Assembly: GCF_000327385.1 (NCBI RefSeq)
Contig: NW_008709463.1
Location: 1,485,189 to 1,549,188 of the forward strand
Direction: 5' to 3'
DNA length: 64,000 nt
Source of the DNA: Lottia gigantea
Lineage: Eukaryota > Mollusca > Gastropoda > Lottiidae
Shown here: one piece after another, positions 12,922 through 27,600 of the stretch
Layout: each line of letters opens with the position of its first letter
Numbering within the stretch: position 1 is the stretch's first letter
Translations under genes and position numbers: made by a program
The notes under the pieces: generated by a model
Told to the model about the DNA's origin: nothing
The model's database searches: none
What the model saw: only the letters and a program-made list of their open reading frames with translations

Positions 12922-15900
12922 ATGGCTGCGCCCATAAACTCGTTCAGAATTGCTTGTCAATTATGTGGAAAACCAGTCCGATTTTCACCACAGATTATTT
13001 GTAGAGGGGCGGCAACAGCTTCAAAATTAGCTCCTAAGTATGGCTACGAAATTGTCAACTAGTGCTGATGATCCAGACACCTGTCTTTACTTTTGATCGA
13101 GGGCCCTGACTGGCACTGTTGGTTTTCCGCATAGCACAACACTCCACAACGGGAAAGCGTGAGGGTTGAAACGTCAAACAGCAATAGTGCCTCTAAATGA
13201 TTATTTACTTTCAGGTCTACAGAATGGGAGAGTGTGATAGGTTTAGAAATTCATGCACAAATATTGTCTGATAGTAAATTATTTTCTGGGTCTGGTACAA
13301 AATTTGCAGCTCCTGTCAATTCACAAGTTTCATTATTTGATTGTGCTATACCAGGAACGCTACCAGTAAGTACATCTGAAACTTCTGCCTCCCAGACTCA
13401 AAGTATCTATCAGAGGCGGGAATAGAGGCAGATGTTTCAGTCTACCTGTCAGTAAGTTATCACTGTATTTGTGTTTAATTGGAGCAGATTATTTAGAAGG
13501 TGAAGATCATGAAAGATATCAAATAGTCTATTGTACAAGTTCTGACAATCTACATGTATAACTGTCTTGGAACAAAAAAAAAATAGTCTTTTAAAATCCC
13601 AAAATGAGCATTTAATATTGTTGAAATAGTTTTTTTTAGAGCTAAAGTAATGATCAGCTAATATCTGACAAACTCATATACGGTATTTTTATGTATTTTT
13701 CAGGTTTTGAATAGAAGATGTGTCGAGGCAGGCGTTTTAACGGCATTAGCCTTGAAATGTAAGATAAACAATGTCTCTAAATTCGACAGAAAACATTATT
13801 TTTATGCTGATTTACCAGTAAGTTTTTCTTCTTTCTTTGTTGATTTGAAATCATACCAAAGATCAATTTTGAGATTGATTTGTAGATATTTTTTTTCATT
13901 GAATTTTTTTGACTGCTCTAGTCATTCCTAAAAGTATTCCCAAATTTTTGGTGAATGATATTCAGATATACTTCAGAATATACTGCATCATTTCAAGGTC
14001 AAATTTTAAAAATCTTCTCTGTTTCAGAAGGGGGTTCATCTTCCCCAACCCCACCAAAATTCTAAGGACGCCCTTGCCTATTCAGATTTTGAAAATGTAT
14101 CACAGATTTTTTGTTATTTCATTAGACAGGATATCAGATAACTCAACAAAGAGAACCTCTAGCTATCAATGGTAAAGTTGACTTCATAGTATTTGATAAG
14201 AAGAAGAGTAAATTACCCTACACGAAAACAGTTCAACTGATACAATTACAACTTGAACAAGACAGTGGTAAATCTCTACATGATGATCAAGGTGGCAAGA
14301 GTTTAATAGATTTAAATAGGGCTGGTATGTATTGCATTCTTTTAGCTTTTGGAATTTCAGACTTAAAATTTGGAGGTAGTATTTTGAACGGAAAAGAAAT
14401 GAAATGCTTGGTAGGCTACAAACAAAAACACAATACGCGCAAACAAACCCCTCCTACTTTCACTTACTTACTTTCACTTACTTACTTTCACTTACTTACT
14501 TTCACTTACGCTACATGTATTCTCTGCCTTCCTGAATTAGAAAATTTGAACTCCAACCATGAATAATGCCCTCTCAAATCTTGGATGAATGCCTCTCTAG
14601 TCGCTGCTTAAGATTGGTTTGTATTTGTACTTGACAGGTGTTGGTTTGATGGAGATAGTTACTGCCCCTGATTTTACGTCTGGTGAAGAAGCGGCAGGAT
14701 TTATTAAAGAACTACATAAAATATTGACAATGATAGAAACGTGTGATGGCAAAATGGCAGGTAAGACATAGTTCCTGCATTCCTACCATTTCTATCCTGA
14801 TGAGATGTGGTATATACAAAACCTGAGTCAAAGGCCATATTTCACCATTTTATTTTTAGAGTGATTTGTGTCTTGAATATATGTAAATTGTCTTCAGAAC
14901 TACTGGAACTGCATGCAAATTGCATAATTCCTTCATATATACCTCAAACGTAAAAAGAACAATTTAAAAGTCAGTTTTTTATGTTTATTTTAGAGGGTTC
15001 ACTAAGAGTAGATGCTAATGTTTCCATAAACAGACCAGGAGAAGAATTGGGCACCAGAACAGAAGTTAAGAATTTGAACAGTATCAGAGCTGTGGCTAGA
15101 GCTATAGGTAGGTATAGATGTCTATGTTGAAATACTACGTAATATTTGTCAGACATTCCCTTAATCAAAATCTCATCCTAAGAATGACAAAACGGATATA
15201 AAAGTTGTATAGTAGTGGACTCTTCCAAAGAGAAGTACCAGCGGGTGTTTCGAAAAGAGTAAGCAGTAAACACCTCTTTCACTATATCTAGTGCTCAATA
15301 TCTAACTCCTCTCTCTTCTAGAATATGAAATAGAGAGACAGAAAGAGGAGATGGAAAAGGGAAATGAAATAGTCAAAGAAACCAGAACATTTGATACAGT
15401 AACTGGGTAAGACTGATTTCATGGTATTTTGGTGTTGATGCAGAGCTGCCATATATCATTTTGAGTTTTGATCACAAGACCTGTTATTGTCATAGCAGTT
15501 TGTTTTGTATTCAATTGTAAACTAACTATGTATTAGATTTTGCTTCTGTAAAGTGAAATATGCAGTTAAAGTGATTCATACAGAAGGTATTCTGAATAGA
15601 GAACCATATCCCATGTACAGTGTTTCAAATAAGATGTTTTGGTATTTCAGGGAAACAATTGTTATGAGAGATAAAGAAACAGTCCTAGATTATAGATTTA
15701 TGCCCGAACCAAATCTGCCTCCTGTACATGTCTATAGTAGTCAGGATCTACCAGACTCTATTCCCAGTGATAGAGTAGTCTTGATTGACAAGTTAAAGGA
15801 ACAGATACCAGAGTTGTTGAGTGAGAAGAGAAAACGGTTACAAGAACAATATAATATTCCTCTTGTTTTAACTTACAATATTGTGGTAAGGTGGACTTAT

Positions 15901-17653
15901 TGGGTTGTTCTGTTCCTTGACTAAAATAGCCATTTTTCTTGTATCATGGAATGCAATGATATGATTGGATTGTACACAGCTGGATTCAGCCAATCAGAGC
16001 ATACTTTGAACACTGTTCCTCGTCTGTGTTTTATGGTAGCCAAAGAATATTTTTGACTTATTCAATCCAGTACCCTGGTAGTGAAAATCAAAATTAATAT
16101 TTATCCTTTTTTGTAGAATGATGATGAGTTTTTACAGTTTTTTGAAGAATTGGCTGAAACTGGACAGGCAGAACCAAGGATTATAGCTGCTTTTGTCAGT
16201 GACTTTTTGCTGTATTTTTTGAAGAAGTTGGAAATCAATATCAGGTGAGGTTATATTGATAACAATATTTCTTTTGATTCTGAAGATAAAAGGAGGAAGG
16301 AGTCTTCAATGTTCAACCCTTGCTATTATGAACTTCGTCTTATTCCTTGGCTGCAATAGGCTCTATTCTTGTACCGCATATAAGCGTTTACTGTCTTTCT
16401 GGTGAGGTCTCTGAATGGTTGCAGTCACTGGTGTATCACCCAATCAAATGGTTGCATTCTGGGATGCATAAGATGCAGTTCGTAGTAGCTTGACATTGTG
16501 AAGATGAACACTGGTCAAACTTCCATTTCAGTGATTTTTAAATCAAGATGGTTACCTATAATATTGTAAGGTCTATTTTCAGTGATATTAAGAGAGAATA
16601 TATATTAGATCTATGTCAACTTGTAGAGAAGAGACTTATTACTAGAGAAACAAGAAATATAGTAAGTTATTTCAAACCTGCTAGCTTAAATAAAGCACGG
16701 TGTATAAAAATGCCGAAAATAAAAACCACTGAACATTCAAAATTTCTGAGTTTGAATTATATTATATAAAACCTTATGACATAATTTGGTTTTTGGGGCA
16801 TTTATGGCTTCTGTTTGCATCATTCCAAGAACCACAAACGTCTGACTGAAAATTGAAATGGTTCAAATTGATCCTGTTATTGTCCCTGATACACTTACAA
16901 AGTAAAACAAAATCTTTACAATCCCTTTAACACACAATTACTTTCCAGTGAGATATTTACTTCTTTCAATAGATAAAAAATAACATAAATTACATAAATG
17001 GAGTTATCTCCCTTCTGACATAAATGCCTCTTATCTCGTTTCCATCTTTTATGGAACTTCAGTGGTGAATTTTAATAAGAGTGATTATATTTCAGTTATT
17101 TGAAAGAATGATCATTGAAGACAGGAAACCCAGTGATATGGTTCAAGAAGATAATTTAGAAATCATTCAAGATGTAGATGAATTAACAGAATTATGTATA
17201 CAAGTTCTTGATGAAAATCCAAAATTTGTAAGTAACAATCTAGGTTAGCGCTTGATTCTGTCCTTAATCGAATGGTACAGAACCAGATGTGTGGTTTGAT
17301 AATTCAACATTTTCCCTACCTTTTTGTATTCTGTTTACTTCTAATATTTAACGCATTCTGAACCCTGTTCCAAATTGTTTTAATATCTCCTGGTTTCTTC
17401 CATGAATCCTGACGTGCATAACTCTCCAGTAGTTTAGACAACCCCTCCCCTCATACCTCTGCCCACCCCACTATTTGACCATCAATTGAATGTATTGCAG
17501 GTAAGGAAATATAAAAATAGTTTAACAAAAGGAAAAGAAAGAGCGTTTAAGAATCTTGGATATAAAATGGAGGAATTAACTGGAGGGAGAGCGATATTTG
17601 GTGCATGGTCTGGAATTTTAAAAACATTATTAGAAGAACGCATTAAAGATTGA
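12922..17653 (+). CDS. GATB: Glutamyl-tRNA(Gln) amidotransferase subunit B, mitochondrial (GatB)
   Basis: Twelve exons: 12922-13037, 13215-13365, 13704-13817, 14126-14324, 14638-14760, 14994-15107, 15322-15406, 15651-15885, 16117-16244, 16583-16661, 17096-17227 and 17501-17653. Phases agree throughout and give 542 residues, close to human GATB. Within the GatCAB complex the protein helps convert Glu-tRNA(Gln) to Gln-tRNA(Gln) in mitochondria. The first ATG precedes a basic, poorly conserved stretch that fits a mitochondrial targeting sequence. Conserved blocks appear in order: [68 protein letters not shown] and [12 protein letters not shown]. The C-terminal GatB/YqeY-like tail ends in [13 protein letters not shown]. 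The exon 4 acceptor is placed at 14126 because only 'attag|aca' restores TGYQITQQ. Introns hold repeat copies (14820-14955, 15918-16030, 16315-16510, 16775-16935). Confidence 0.97.
14455..14515. repeat. Short tandem repeat, 'tttcacttactt' units
   Basis: Several copies of a roughly 16-bp 'ctttcacttacttact' unit lie in GATB intron 4. This is simple sequence with no evident function. Confidence 0.75.
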
Positions 17654-20600
17654 AGAAGCTTTGTTAAGCCGTCATCTCGAAATATTTCTGCTGTTTTTGT
17701 TTTTGTGTGACTAATCCAAGGAAATATTTGGTGAAAACGTGTGGGTGGAAAGGTTCTTTATTAAATTCATGAATGTGTATTGTAACTAAGCAAACGTGTG
17801 GGTGTTAAAATACACAAAGCTTTTACCTTATTTGGAAGAAAAGTAGTCCCAGTAAATAAGATCTATGTAATATTTGCTGTGTATGGTGATATCTGTTCAG
17901 GAAATAGAAACTTCTGGAAATACGTGGACTAAAATAAGGATGAGCCAATATCCTTGTTACTATTTATAGACCGGACTTTAAATCTTTGTGAATCTGATAA
18001 TGAATTTAAAGTAGGTTTTCTGTGTTGAAAACTGTTATCGTGTCATCAAAGCAATACTTGAACTTGTGTTTTCCTGTTTAAATCTACATCTTTACATATG
18101 AAATATTGAGTTCGGGCAAATTTAACGAGAATATAACATTACTATTACTATAGTGACTATAGTGTTCAAGTCTTCTGATTGGTTAAGAAAGCCAGATATC
18201 AAACTAATTTCAGTTATTGACCAATCAGATTACAGAAAATCTTCAATCTATACTTATTACGTATTTGATTTGAAGCATGCTGATTTGTCATGGCAACCTC
18301 ACTATCAGAAGCTGATGATTTTACAGTCACTAAAACTGACCTCATTTCACCCCAGTCTACAAAAATGGAAAACAAATACAAATATATTTTGATTTTAATT
18401 TGTTTTAATAATCATTTGGTTTCCATGGTAACCATGTATTAAAATAATAATAAAATCACTGACTTTCGTTCGTTCTTTCTCTCACTGACAACTAGCCAGG
18501 AATTCTTAAAACGATCTTAGCGCTAGGATATCATAGAAACAGTATTAGAAGTTAAACCCTAGGATATCCTAGAAACAGTTTTAGAAGTTAACACCTTTGG
18601 ATATCTTAGAAACAGTATTAGAAGTTAAGACCCCTAGGAGATTCTAGAAACAGTGTTAGAAGTTAACACCTTTGGATATCTTAGAAACAGTATTAGAAGT
18701 TAACACCTTTGGATATCGTAGAAACAGTATTAGAAGTTAACACCTTTGGATATCTTAGAAACAGTATTAGAAGTTAAACCCTTGGATATCGTAGAAACAG
18801 TATTAGATTAACACCTTTGGATATCTTAGAAACAGTGTTAAAAGACTCAAGGATATCCTAGCTCTGAGATTGTTTCAAGAATACACAGCCTGTACTTTCT
18901 TTCAACTTAGATCGTACACTGTACACAGACTAATCATAAAACTATTGCTGAAAACTGAAATCTTGCTTTAAGATATAAACTCTTTTCTTAAATTTCCAAA
19001 AATTCAGGAATTTTCTTCATTTTTGGACAATAATGCATATTTTTCAAATAATCAATGACCAATAGAATGGTCCTTATATATTATTATACCCTGTTCAATA
19101 TAATTAAATTAAAGCTTGAGATAGTTGGAATTTCTCAGCAAGTCAAATAGTTAAAACTATGAATTGCCCCTTTAATACTACTGCAGGGTAGAAATTGAAA
19201 CAGATTATCAAAGATCAACTAAAAGATTTTTCACACAGCTAAAGCATAAAAGCTGGAGAATGTTTAAAGACATTTTGAGATTATTTATCATGGAACTTTC
19301 TCAAGAAATATTTTCATCGCCACTTTACAGCACCATATGAGAACTATTCAGTTGTAACCAAAGACAATAGATTCCTGTAAATCACCAGACTTAATTGGAA
19401 TACTTCAAATTTTAAGTTTCTTTAAAAGCTCAAAGAGGTATTCAAATTGCTAAATATCAAATTCTTAAGATCCACGATCCACAATCTTATTTAATTAAGA
19501 TGGATTTCATCAAAATTTGATCTTGTTTTAAAATTTGAAAACAAAAAAGACGTTTTTACATCACATTTCTGGTGATAGTAAAAAAAGACAACATGAACTC
19601 AGTTTGTATCCAAATAACCGTTAAAATTCTCTGAGTTTAACAGAATTTGGATATGACAGAGTAAACATACGACATACAATACATTTGACATCTTAACCTT
19701 AATTTAATCATCTTAAAAAAGGAAACAGTCCAACGATAATTTGAACAAAAGATTACTTATTCCAGGAAGATTAAAATAAGGTTAAAAAAAACAGCCAACA
19801 AACATCAGATTTCAAAAATAAGTAAACCTAAATATTAGGTTATAAGCCACAAAACTTTGTTTTTAACAATTGTAATATGGTATTGTAATTTTTTCAACCA
19901 ATAGTTCGTATTTTGTAAATGTTTGAAAGATTCCTTTAAGAATTTGTTGGCTATTTTTTTATTTTTTTTTATCTAAAATATAACTAAAATAACAATGATA
20001 TAATCTTTTTATATCTTTTAACTTTTGTTCATTTTTTGGGATGTTTTTAAAATGATATCTTAACATTTTTTTGGTGAAGAAAATGAGATGAAATGTGATT
20101 TTGAATGAAAAAGAATGAAAATGACAGAAGTTTTTCTTCGTTTTAGGATATTTGTACATAATGGTAATGATAATAATTACGTTATGATAAATAATAATAA
20201 TAATAATAATGATGATATTACTACATACAAAACTAAACCAGTTTCTACCTAATTTACTAACAGGCTGTAATAGTCCATAGTTATCAAGGATTTAGAGTCT
20301 ATTTTGAGTACAATTTTGCAAGCACTGATCAAGAATTCATAATTTTTTTCGTCTGTTCCATAAGGAATATCAATTCAAAATTAAACTGCCTTTTTTCAAA
20401 ATAATAAGTTTCAATATTAGTGTATATCAAAAATTATGGTTTCACAAAAGAAACTATTTTATAATTATGGACGTTTTGTATAAATAATGTCTTCCAAATT
20501 TCATAAATCTCTGAGTAACAACATGATTCAAGTTCTGTTTTAATATTTCTAATTTTTTCAAGAAATAATTTGAAATGTTTTGTACTATTACCAACCTCAG

Positions 20601-21631
20601 ATAAATAAATTATTACAAGCGACTAAACTTTAACAAAAATCACCACTATCCATATTTTTAACGCGAACGATAACAATAAAATACTTTTCCTTAAAATATT
20701 TAAAACAATTAACTAAAAACTAAATATTTGAATAAATACATAAAAACAAAAGAACAGAATAGTTTTTTTCCTAAAAACATCAAATTACTAAACCTGTCTT
20801 TAAAATTAGAACCACGTTTAATTAACTTATAATTATTAATCACCACAAAAGCCTACATTTCCTAAGTGCTGTAGGCCTGTTTTCAAATACCTTAGGAATT
20901 TATCTTATTCTCCACATAAGCCTATATTTTCTAAGCGCTGTGTTTTGAAACACCTAAGGATGAAGCGATTTACAAAAGCCTGTTTATGAATAAAAAATGA
21001 CACCATCAATCACCATTTCACCCATCATTCAACATGTATCATGATATTAATAGCAGCCTCTTCCCGGACATGAAAATGATTTTAAAGCTTTCAATAAACA
21101 TACAGACCCTTCATACTCCATTCATTAAACTGTTCAAGCCATCACACATTTAAATGGAACCAAACAAGAAGATGATTTAAATTTTAGAATGGTGTTAAAA
21201 AAACCAAATTTTCCAAATAAACCCTTCCTTATGATTTTCGAATGACCTTTGACCTTGAGATCATACGAAGGTGTGCCCTATTTATATAATATCTTCTGTT
21301 ACAAAAATTTTACAGCATTCACACAAAAATATATCAGAATTTAAACTAGAACTCTTGTTTTTAAATCGAAATAGTTTACAAAATTATCTATTCTTAAATT
21401 TTACCTATACACCTTACATTGTTACAATTACAGTATCTAATGAATTCTGATTGGATGATCAAGTCACATGACTATCTATCACATGACACAGAAAACCAAT
21501 CAGAATGCAGAAGAAAATTCAAATTGGTACAAGACAAATATGATACTCTTTCCCAATATATTTTAAAAGGTTATCATAAGGAATGAAGCTAGGTACAATA
21601 TAACTACATAATGGATGACAAATTACGAAAG
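17654..21631. other. Convergent intergenic region between GATB and cyclin I
   Basis: The 3' ends of GATB (+) and cyclin I (-) face each other here. The region is AT-rich and holds the foldback element with internal minisatellite at 18493-18890, an (aat)n tract near 20184-20210 and poly-T/poly-A runs. No further gene is recognised. The frames at 18153-18392 and 19959-20159 lack any domain or splice support. Confidence 0.6.
18493..18890. repeat. Foldback element with internal minisatellite
   Basis: The outer arms are inverted relatives: the left arm reads 'aaacgatcttagcgctagg' and the right arm is the inverse of 'cctagctctgagattgttt'. Between them are about nine units of 35-38 bp containing 'agaaacagtattagaagtta' and 'acacctttggatatc'. 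A compact two-arm relative lies at 46052-46160 and a single arm near 43903-43950. The tandem units appear to have grown from sequence beside the left arm. Confidence 0.75.
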
Positions 21632-24600
21632 TTAGTTAGCGAAAACAGTCGGAACAGGGGCAAATAACTCTGGCTCCATATCCTGGTGTAACTCTGAACT
21701 ACATGACCCTCGTATCTGTGAAGTTTCTGACATATATTCATCATTATACAGACGTTTGATACCATCATAGATATTGTCATCTTCTTCTATTAGTTCCACC
21801 TTTCTCTTTTTAGATTTCTGAGTTGGTTTGACTATTTTCTGGTATGGTGTTATCAATTGTTGTCGAGAACTCAAATAGGTGGCTATAATTTCGCGACAAT
21901 GGACCAAATTTTGAGTTTCAGTCTGAAATTGAAATAAAGAGAGTGAAAGCCAAAATTCTTTGTAAAATGAGCTCATTTAGAGGTTGGCATTACAAGTGTT
22001 CAAATAAAACGCCATGCAGTGTAAAATGAGGGAAACTTGTCTGCAGATATAGCCTCATTATATTAATCTACAACTATTCATGCAGACCGAAGCTCACAGG
22101 GTTTTGGTTTGTTGTTGCATCCAAGACTTCCACTATCACAGGAGTTAAAGATCCTTTATTCCAGCTGGTCTCAGATCAAAACCTCTTGGCATTGATCTTT
22201 CATGGATTATTCTCTTCCCATTTACAGCTGGGTCGACTGGAATAATGAGAAAACCCATAACCAACGTATCTAAGCAAAATGATGTCATTGAAAATTTGAT
22301 AAGTTTACTTACATTTGTCATTTTCTGTATAATAGAAATTAAGTTGAACCAGCCAGGTACAAACTGTTCTAATTCTAAACTTAACATAGCAACGACAACT
22401 GTCATTGGACGAAATGCCAGTAATCGATGTTCTGACAGACATGTCATTAGTTTACGTACTATAGTTGACATGTGATGTGAGGGGGTCATATATTTCACGC
22501 CTGACAGTAGTTGAGGGTGGTGTTGTAGTAATACAGCATGAATCTGAAATAACATGGTTTCATATTAAGAATGAAGTTTTTTATTGTAATGCATCAAAAA
22601 TATGCAAAGTGGTGATTTTTGTGCGAAGGTTCACCATTTTCTTGGGTTGATTTGGGTCTTGATTATATGTAAATAGTCTTCAGAGTACTACAACTGTATG
22701 GAAATTGTATAATTTCTCCAAATACCTCAAATGTTTCTATTTCTATATTTGTCTTTTCTATATGTGACAGAATCTCAAGAAATGACGACCATTCTTTTTA
22801 ACTTTCAAACGTAGATAATTCTGAACACACGTGGATTTGAAGACTCAAATTTCGATGGTGAGCTGTAGACACCATTACTGATTAACATAGCTAAAAAATA
22901 GATCTACTTACAATATGTAAAGAATCAATGGATGATGTAGTTGGTAAAGACCAATTTAATTTCTTCAGAATAGTCAACTCCATACGAGTTATTTCTGATA
23001 GAGAACATCCACATCCACTAGTTCTTACCATATCCTTCGTACTCGGGATAATCTGTAACAAATATACACAAAACATTGTTTATAATTATAAATTAGAGGG
23101 ACTATAAAGAGGTTGAATTAAAATCTTTGATAAAAATTACATTTTCACTCAGTGAACACTGAGTGAAAATGTAATTTTGAACCAAACTTGAACCAATTTG
23201 CTCAGTCCCAGAAAGAAATGCAGGTTATGTAAACAGAAATGTTAACTTACATGATCTTCTTCAAGTGTTTTAGCTGCTAGATATACACATGTTGTTGTTA
23301 CACAACGCAGGTATTTACTGGGTACCTGTAATATTACATCATTTATTTATTAATTCCTTTAATTCAAACATAGAACCTTCTGAACATATGTCAATATACT
23401 AACAGTCCTATCGAATATAACAAAATTTCATCTCCAAGATAAAGAGTTGTCTATGTTCATACTATTGGAATGATATGAAGTTTTATATTCTACTTTTCGG
23501 CACCTAGTTGGTCTAAAGTAAACAAGCAACACCATGAGGGAAAAACATACCTTAACAAGAGATAAAAATTTATCAAAAATGGCTACAGCTGAGCCAGCTG
23601 TTTCTGGATGAAAATGGAATTTGTTATTCAAGATGACCATACCATGTACAGCTTCATCTCGCATATCACTGGTAATCTGGAATGAATGAATGAATGAATG
23701 AATGAATGAATGAATGAATGCTGAACAGTGAGCTGTGACCACTATTACTGATTAGCAGTAACTGATTGGTGTTTCAGTAAGCCATGTAATCTCTGCCTTA
23801 ACTTTTATCATAACCATTACAGATGAATAATCAGGCAACAGCCAATCAATAACAGCACTATTTACTTGATGGACTCTCCAATGGTACAGTGGATGTAAAG
23901 CACAACACAAGAGTGCATGGCATTTGTTTGGTGTTCCAGTAAGCCAAACAATCCCTGCCTCTACTCATATATCATTGAATACCTTTGAATGTTTACAACT
24001 TACAATCATATTCAAATAAAGAAAAGTCATCATTTCTAAAAATGCGTAATAAAAACAATAGAGATTATAGAATCAGGTAGATTAGATAACCCAATTCCAG
24101 AATATAGGGAACTTTTTTAGAAGGTTCAATTTTAGTTCAAGTTCAATTACCTGTTAAATCAAGTTTTAAAGGGGAACAGTCAATATTTTGGGGGGTTCAG
24201 TTGGGTCTTGAAAAAATGTTAATGCCTGCATCTAAAATTTTGCCATAACCTGCAACATCCCTGATTAAAAGATATCAAACAGGAATTTTTATTTTTTGTT
24301 AAAATAACACTGATAACATCTGTTATATGGTTGCTAGGTAACCAATATAATAATTGATAATGAGAATATCTGATAAAAATATTCATCACCACCAGAAATA
24401 CCTTCAATGGTTCATTAACTCTTGATATCATCTCTTTAATTCCTATACTTATAGCACATTTTAAATTTAAAATCAATATATCATACATGAGCTAGATCAA
24501 GATGGCAAAAATCAATAGAAATATTATAAATGAGCTGAGATCAACATGACACTATTAGCTATTCATGCTATGTGGAGCCTGAAAAGAGATGCCAAGTTGA

Positions 24601-27600
24601 TATGCCCAGTCAAAGAGAGTTACCAGGATGTCTGAATGGGCGTTAGATGCCCTGAATGGACAGTAAGTATTATGCATGGGGTATAACTATCTAATTTAAA
24701 TAGGATTACTATTTCATTTCATTATTATTTTTTTGTTGGTTTCCATTGTAATCTAGCGAGATTTATACCAAGGTTTCGTATTGGTGATGGTTTAAGCTAT
24801 TTATAGCAGATTATCACACGCTACTCTCCCGCCAATCAGAATCACTTTTACACGCAAGTATCAGCAGTCTCATAATCTCATTGGTCAAATCGTTCTACTT
24901 TGGGTTTTTCGCCATACCACAATTCAGTTGATATTTCGACACAGATTCTGCATGACGCGCTGTGATTGGTTGAAATGAACATCATCAGTGCAAGACCATG
25001 GTATAAATCTTGTTAGATTACGATGGAGGCCGACGTAAACATATTAACGAAACGAAATTGTAGTCTAGTTTGAAACACAATCTAGTCACCCTTACTGAAT
25101 ACCTAAAATAACTTTTGAAAAATTGTTTTCATATTCAATAACTTAGAACTGATTTGGTGTTTCTGGTGGACAAAATTTCTCATTAAATATATTGACGTTT
25201 AACAAAAAAAAAAAAATAGCTTTAACATAATTTTTGACATATTATTTTATGTTTTTTTTTGTTTTTTCTATATTATTAGTAAAGAATTATAGTATAAAAT
25301 AGTAGGAGGGCCACAGCTGGAGATATTTTAATCTGTTTATTAATGATGGTAGACAAACAATACAGTCAATACCCGCCTTGAAAACAACAAAATAATAAAC
25401 AATTGTTCACTTTTAAAATAAAAATTCTTTTTTTTGATGAATCATAGCTCATACAAGCTAACTTTGACCTTTTTTGACTATTAAGAGGAAAAATAATTGT
25501 CTTATTTATTATTTTAAAGAAAAACCAAGCACTACCAGAAAAACGCAGGAAATATTTCATTTTGAAAAGCTACTCAGTTACATAGAGCTATTGAATTTGA
25601 CCAGTGAGCTAAGTACCATTAAGTCATTCCCATGATGTAGGTTGAAATTTCTACCTGAGCGATTAACAATATAATAATATGTAAGGTATGAATATGAATT
25701 AAGCATCAAGCTGATAAATTAATAGTCAGATAGTCATATCTTATCATATCTATTACAGGGAGAAAAGATTAAGGCAGAGGTTTTTTAGGGTAAATATTGA
25801 AACGATTGCATTTTAAACTAAAAAGCTTTCTCTATTAAAAGATGACTGGATGTTCTGGAATATGTCCTATGTTATCTGTCATTTAGTGGTGTATTAAGGG
25901 TGGGGTGGGGGGGGGGGGGGGGAGGGGGTCTAGATATACCCCTGTATTCAATACATATAAGCTTGTAGTTATATCTAAGACATGAAAAATAGCTAAGTAA
26001 GTAAATTGCTTACATGGTAGAAAGTACATGGTTATTGGATTTCCAGTTGAAATTAGAAGTTTATAACCATTATAAGGCCAGACTAGAACTATTAAAAAGC
26101 TATCAATATACTTCTGACTCATACCCACAATAATTACAGAATAAAACAGACTTAATAACATCTAAAATAGCTCGTATTCTACAGAATGTCTGATTTCAAC
26201 TATTAAACCTAGTTTTAATTATATCAACAGACATAATGTAATAAATTTATATGTTTTTAGTTTTCACAATTGTCCTTTTTATCAACTAAAGCCCATAAAA
26301 TTTTCTAGTCGTTTTGGAAGAATAACAAAAACAGTAGAGTGTAATGAATCTTTTATGCAAAAGAGAAATCAATTCTTAGGTTGCAGTGCTTTTTTTGCAT
26401 CCGCCTTCTTCAGAAATGGGTATTAAGATACATGTATGAGTGGAATAGCTGGCTTAAGATAACAGAAAGAATTCATAAAATCCACTACTAGATATTGGTA
26501 AAAACTGTGCAGCTCTTTAAAAATAACGAGTCCTTCCAAATATTTCTAGAATAGGTCAAGAACATAAAATACCCATCAACATGTAATAAATATCTACATT
26601 CAGTATAAATAATAGAGATAATAAACACAGTAAATAATATAGATAGTTTATATTGTATATATACAGGTTGCCAACAAATATTATCATCATATGTTTATTA
26701 TAAACATAACTCTATTGTCAGGTTGCCAATTACTCTTTCAATGTTATCATAACACGATATGGTCCTAGTAAATAAGCAGGGTACGTCCAGTCTTCATATA
26801 GTTTGTAATAGTTTGACAATGTATAGCAGGGTACGTCCAGTCTTCATATAGTTTGTAATAGTTTGACAATGTATAGCAGGGTACGTCCAGTACATAATAA
26901 CATGTTTCTATTGTATAGAAAGCCTTATAATTATCTACTGTATATATCACAGTAAACAAACAAACAAACAAATAGACAAACAAACAAACAGAGTTACCAA
27001 ACAAATACCTTACAACTAATATTCTAGCCAATACTTGCTATTTCTAATGCCAGCATTTCTTAAGAAAGCTTGCTTAAGGTTTGGTGCCTGAATTACAAGA
27101 GGTCTTTTTAGCAGGATCTGTCTTTAAAGATATTGAACTTATTTCACTGGCTATATTTTTTGATATTATCGGTTTCTGGATGTGATTAATGGTTTGCAAT
27201 GTGAATAGGAATGTCTACAGAATGGCTTTACTTCAAGTATTTAGAAATCTCTCGCGACTAACAAATATCATTTTGGTATTTACATCAGGTTATTGTTGTA
27301 TGATATATATGTTGATTTATCTCTTAGTTTAACAGTCTGAAACCTGATAATCTTTCTACTAAATAACTACACATTTCATATTACATAACAACTCAAGTAC
27401 TGTCTAGTCCCTTCTAAAACAAAACATCACCAAAATTTGATTAGGTCTTTTTGACCGATCCAACCTGCAAAACACTCAAATGTACAAATTGTTTATTTCA
27501 GATTTATTCTGGAAAGAAGAATTCATGAAAACAATTTTTGTTTTTTTGACCACTCTTTCCACAATATACCCAAATATGAACACACTGTTAATTTTAGATT

